Assembly: GCA_019779905.1 (NCBI GenBank)
Contig: JABAKE010000003.1
Location: 124,001 to 188,000 of the forward strand
Source: Modestobacter lapidis
GTDB lineage: Bacteria; Actinomycetota; Actinomycetes; Mycobacteriales; Geodermatophilaceae
Direction: 5' to 3'
DNA: 64,000 nt
Made by a program: the position numbers and the translations under genes. Each line of letters opens with the position of its first letter. The first letter of the stretch is position 1. Shown here piece by piece: positions 61,256-64,000 of this stretch. The notes below the pieces were generated by a model. The model was not told the DNA's origin. It saw only the letters and a list, made by a program, of their open reading frames with translations, and did no database searches.

Positions 61256-62458
61256 GTGACCGCCGCCAGCGCCTCGTCCGCCGCAGAGCCCGCCCCGGAC
61301 CAGCCCGTTCCGCCCTCGGTGGACGCCGCCCGGCTGGAACGGGCCATGTTCGAGATCAAGCGGGTGATCGTCGGCCAGGACCGCCTGGTCGAGCGGATGC
61401 TGGTCGGTCTGCTGGCCCGCGGGCACGTGCTCCTCGAGGGCGTGCCGGGCGTGGCGAAGACCCTCGCGGTGGAGACCCTGGCCCGCGTCGTCGGCGGCAG
61501 CTTCGCCCGGCTGCAGTTCACCCCCGATCTGGTCCCGGCCGACATCATCGGCACCCGCATCTACAAGGCCGGCCAGGACGCGTTCGACACCGAGCTCGGC
61601 CCGGTCTTCGCCAACTTCGTGCTCACCGACGAGATCAACCGCGCGCCGGCCAAGGTGCAGTCGGCGCTGCTGGAGGTCATGGCCGAGCGCCAGGTGTCCA
61701 TCGGCGGGGTCACCCACAAGCTCCCTGACCCCTTCCTGGTGCTGGCCACCCAGAACCCGATCGAGAGCGAGGGCGTCTACCCGCTCCCCGAGGCCCAGCG
61801 CGACCGTTTCCTGCTCAAGGTGCTCGTCGACTACCCGAGCCCCGAGGAGGAGCGGGAGATCATCTACCGGATGGGCGCCACCCCGCCCACCGCGCAGCCG
61901 GTGCTCGGGCCCGACGACGTGCGCCGGCTGCAGCGCACCGCGCAGGAGGTGTTCGTCCACCACGCGCTGGTCGACTACGTGGTGCGCCTCGTCGTCGCCA
62001 CCCGGGCGCCACGCGAGCACGGCATGCCCGACGTCGCCGGCTGGGTCACCTACGGCGCCAGCCCCCGCGCCTCCCTCGGCCTGATCGCGGCGAGCCGGGC
62101 GCTCGCGCTGGTCCGGGGACGCGACTACGTCCTGCCGCAGGACGTCCTCGACGTCACCGCCGACGTGCTCCGGCACCGGCTGGTGCTCTCCTACGACGCG
62201 CTGGCCGACGGCGTGCCCGCCGACCACGTGGTGAAGCGGATCGTGGAGAGCGTGCCGTTGCCGCAGGTCACCCCGCGGCAGCGCGCCGGCGGCTACGGGC
62301 CGGGCAGCCCCGGCGGACCCGTCGTCCCGGGCTTCGGCGGCACCGGTGCGCCCGGCCCGCTCCCGGGTGGCCCGAACTCCGGTGGATCGACGGCCTACGG
62401 GCCCCCGTCCGGTTCCGGCCGTCCGGACGGCGGGTACCCGGGCCCGCAGTCGGCGTGA
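61256..62458 (+). CDS. moxR: MoxR family AAA+ ATPase
   Basis: 400 residues. Chaperone-like ATPase usually paired with DUF58 and VWA proteins, thought to help assemble or activate partner proteins. Walker A LEGVPGVAKTLAVE (about 59-72; the common form is GVPGLAKT), Walker B FANFVLTDEINRAPAKVQSALLEVM, sensor 1 LATQNPIESEGVYPLPEAQRDRF, sensor 2 PRASLGLIAASRALAL. The C-terminal 55 residues are Gly/Pro-rich and likely disordered. GTG at 61256; an upstream frame to 61076 is unconserved. It overlaps DUF58 (GTGA). Confidence 0.95.
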   Translation: MTAASASSAAEPAPDQPVPPSVDAARLERAMFEIKRVIVGQDRLVERMLVGLLARGHVLLEGVPGVAKTLAVETLARVVGGSFARLQFTPDLVPADIIGTRIYKAGQDAFDTELGPVFANFVLTDEINRAPAKVQSALLEVMAERQVSIGGVTHKLPDPFLVLATQNPIESEGVYPLPEAQRDRFLLKVLVDYPSPEEEREIIYRMGATPPTAQPVLGPDDVRRLQRTAQEVFVHHALVDYVVRLVVATRAPREHGMPDVAGWVTYGASPRASLGLIAASRALALVRGRDYVLPQDVLDVTADVLRHRLVLSYDALADGVPADHVVKRIVESVPLPQVTPRQRAGGYGPGSPGGPVVPGFGGTGAPGPLPGGPNSGGSTAYGPPSGSGRPDGGYPGPQSA

Positions 62459-63435
62459 CCTCGCCAGCGGTCCCGGCGCGGCCCGACGCCGCACCACCCC
62501 GCTTCGGCGGTGCCCCCGACGCGGCGTCCTCGGCGCTGCTGCTCCGCCGGCTGGAGCTGACCATCCGCCGGCGGCTCGACGGCCTGCTGCAGGGCGACCA
62601 CCTGGGCCTGGTGCCGGGATCGGGCAGCGAGGCCGGTGATGCCCGCACCTACCACCCCGGCGACGACGTCCGGCGGATGGACTGGCCGGTGACCGCGCGC
62701 ACCCAGGTGCCGCACGTCCGCGAGACCATCGCCGACCGCGAGCTGGAGACCTGGGTGGTGCTCGACCTGTCGGCCAGCCTGGACTTCGGCACCGCGGAGT
62801 GCGAGAAGCGCGACCTGGCGATCGCCGGGCTGGCCGCGGTCAGCCACCTGACGGTGCGCGGCGGCAACCGGCTGGGCGCCGTCGTCACCACCGGTGAGCG
62901 GGTGGACCGGTACCCGGCGGCTCCCGGCCGGCTCGCCGCCGACCGGCTGCTGCGCGCCGTCGTCGCGACGCCCCGCGCCGCCGGTGGGCGGCGGGGCGAC
63001 CTGGCCGCCGCGCTGGAGACGCTGCGCCGGCCGCCGCGCCGCCGCGGCCTGGTCGTGGTGGTGTCGGACTTCCTGGGATCGGACGTGCACGGCGGCCCGG
63101 CCGACTGGGAGCGGCCGCTGCGCGGGCTCGGCGCCCGGCACGAGCTGCTCGCCGTCGAGGTCGTCGACCCGCGGGAGCTCGAGCTGACCGACGTCGGGCT
63201 GCTCACCGTGGTCGATCCGGAGAGCGGCCAGACCCTCGAGGTGCCCACCGGCAACGCGGACTTCCGCCGGCGCTTCGCCGAGGGGGCGGCCGCGCAGCGC
63301 CGGGAGATCGCCGCCGGCCTGCGCCGGGCGGGGGCCGGGCACCTGCAGCTGCGCACCGACCGCGACTGGGTGGCCGACGTCGTCCGCTACGTCGCCGACC
63401 GGCGTCGGGCCGGCAGCGGTGGGGCGGCCCGATGA
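62455..63435 (+). CDS. DUF58 domain-containing protein
   Basis: 326 residues. DUF58 core: GSGSEAGDARTYHPGDDVRRMDWPVTARTQVPHVRETIADRELETWVVLDLSASLDFG (about 58-115), a VWA-like fold with DLSAS at the metal site. LVVVVSDFLGSD follows in the second half. Works with MoxR; often linked to cell-envelope assembly, but mechanism unknown. No signal peptide or clear membrane helix. GTG start overlapping the moxR stop; its own stop overlaps the next ATG (ATGA). Confidence 0.93.
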   Translation: MTSPAVPARPDAAPPRFGGAPDAASSALLLRRLELTIRRRLDGLLQGDHLGLVPGSGSEAGDARTYHPGDDVRRMDWPVTARTQVPHVRETIADRELETWVVLDLSASLDFGTAECEKRDLAIAGLAAVSHLTVRGGNRLGAVVTTGERVDRYPAAPGRLAADRLLRAVVATPRAAGGRRGDLAAALETLRRPPRRRGLVVVVSDFLGSDVHGGPADWERPLRGLGARHELLAVEVVDPRELELTDVGLLTVVDPESGQTLEVPTGNADFRRRFAEGAAAQRREIAAGLRRAGAGHLQLRTDRDWVADVVRYVADRRRAGSGGAAR

Positions 63436-64000
63436 CCTTCCAGGCGCCGTGGTGGCTGCTCGCGTTGCTCGCGGTGGTCGCCGTCGTCGCGCTGTACGTC
63501 GTCCTGCACCGGCGGCGCGCGCGCTACGCCGCCCGGTTCACCAACGTGGCGCTGCTCGGCTCGGTGGTGCCCAGGCGACCGGGCTGGCGACGGCACGCGG
63601 CATTCGCCGCGCTGGCCCTCGGCCTGGCCGCGCTGGTCACCTCGCTGGCGGTGCCGAGCACCGAGGTGCGGGTGCCGCGGGAGCGGGCCACGGTGATCAT
63701 GGCCGTCGACGTGTCGCTGTCGATGCGGGCCGGCGACATCGAACCCGACCGGTTCACGGCCATGCAGACCGCCGCCAAGGAGTTCGTCGAGGTGCTGCCG
63801 GGCCGGATCAACCTGGGCCTGGTCTCCTTCGCGGGCACGGCGACCACCGTGGTCACACCCACCACCGACCGGGGGCAGGTGGCGACCGCGATCGACAACC
63901 TGCAGCTGGCCGAGTCCACCGCGATCGGTGACGCGATCTTTACCTCGCTGACCGCCATCCAGAACTACCAGTCGTCGCTGGACGAAGGTGGCGTGGAACT
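63432..64000 (+). CDS. VWA domain-containing membrane protein, 3' end outside window
   Basis: At least 189 residues, open to the window end. Helix 1 (about residues 6-25, WWLLALLAVVAVVALYVVL) and helix 2 (about 54-74, HAAFAALALGLAALVTSLAV) flank a basic stretch; a von Willebrand A domain starts with IMAVDVSLSM, giving the DxSxS metal-site motif (about 92-96). The sequence continues through LPGRINLGLVSFAGTATTVVTPTTDR. This is the BatA-like partner of MoxR and DUF58, as in mycobacterial moxR1 loci. The ATG overlaps the DUF58 stop. Confidence 0.92.
   Translation, partial: MTFQAPWWLLALLAVVAVVALYVVLHRRRARYAARFTNVALLGSVVPRRPGWRRHAAFAALALGLAALVTSLAVPSTEVRVPRERATVIMAVDVSLSMRAGDIEPDRFTAMQTAAKEFVEVLPGRINLGLVSFAGTATTVVTPTTDRGQVATAIDNLQLAESTAIGDAIFTSLTAIQNYQSSLDEGGVE

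Overview
The window is chromosomal DNA of a very GC-rich actinobacterium. Gene content and order point to Geodermatophilaceae (Blastococcus, Geodermatophilus or Modestobacter type); that family placement is inference from protein style and synteny, not from a marker gene. No tRNA, rRNA, phage, transposase or CRISPR array was seen. Most genes sit in operons with ATGA or GTGA overlaps, and GTG starts are frequent.

Layout. Bases 1-4150 hold the 3' end of an SDR gene and then a five-gene cassette (DUF4178, DUF2617, DUF4247 lipoprotein, DUF350 membrane protein, membrane-anchored polyamine aminopropyltransferase-like enzyme). Bases 4167-6326 hold a divergent metallo-beta-lactamase-fold hydrolase and an amidase. 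Bases 6428-17700 are core genes: uvrA, uvrC, rapZ, yvcK-like, whiA, gap, pgk, tpiA. After an orphan solute-binding lipoprotein come secG and rbpA. On the minus strand follows the pentose-phosphate operon tkt-tal-zwf-opcA-pgl (27635 down to 20455). ctaB and ctaA (haem A synthesis) and a ClpC-like ATPase precede a complete SUF iron-sulfur operon: sufR, sufB, sufD, a Rieske protein, sufC, sufS, sufU, sufT (32680-39786). Two tandem giant membrane proteins, an ABC-F protein, a small HTH protein, an enoyl-CoA hydratase, an ABC exporter, a SnoaL-like protein and a rhodanese follow. Then come a minus-strand group (CbiX-like chelatase, SDR, aconitase, IclR regulator, CoA-transferase A/B) and a plus-strand group (acyl-CoA synthetase, NlpC/P60 hydrolase, MoxR, DUF58, VWA protein cut by the window end).

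The most striking signal is a family of about 60-bp palindromic elements (nine good copies, two degraded). Each starts with a TGA(A/G)GAAGGACC-like box and ends in GGCC. The outer stem changes sequence from copy to copy but stays complementary, with a conserved bulged A. Most copies begin at the stop codon of a gene. One 60-bp copy lies in frame inside pgl, and another lies just before pgl and supplies its likely Shine-Dalgarno. A second, shorter spacer family (uvrC-rapZ and sufC-sufS) shares a near-identical 3' end that carries the next gene's ribosome binding site.

Other regulatory signals: a SufR-type operator overlapping the sufR start; a related GGTAAGGGC-N-GCCTTG dyad upstream of both sufR and aconitase (two Fe-S-related loci); several likely leaderless promoters; and a 14-bp perfect inverted repeat before the NlpC/P60 gene.
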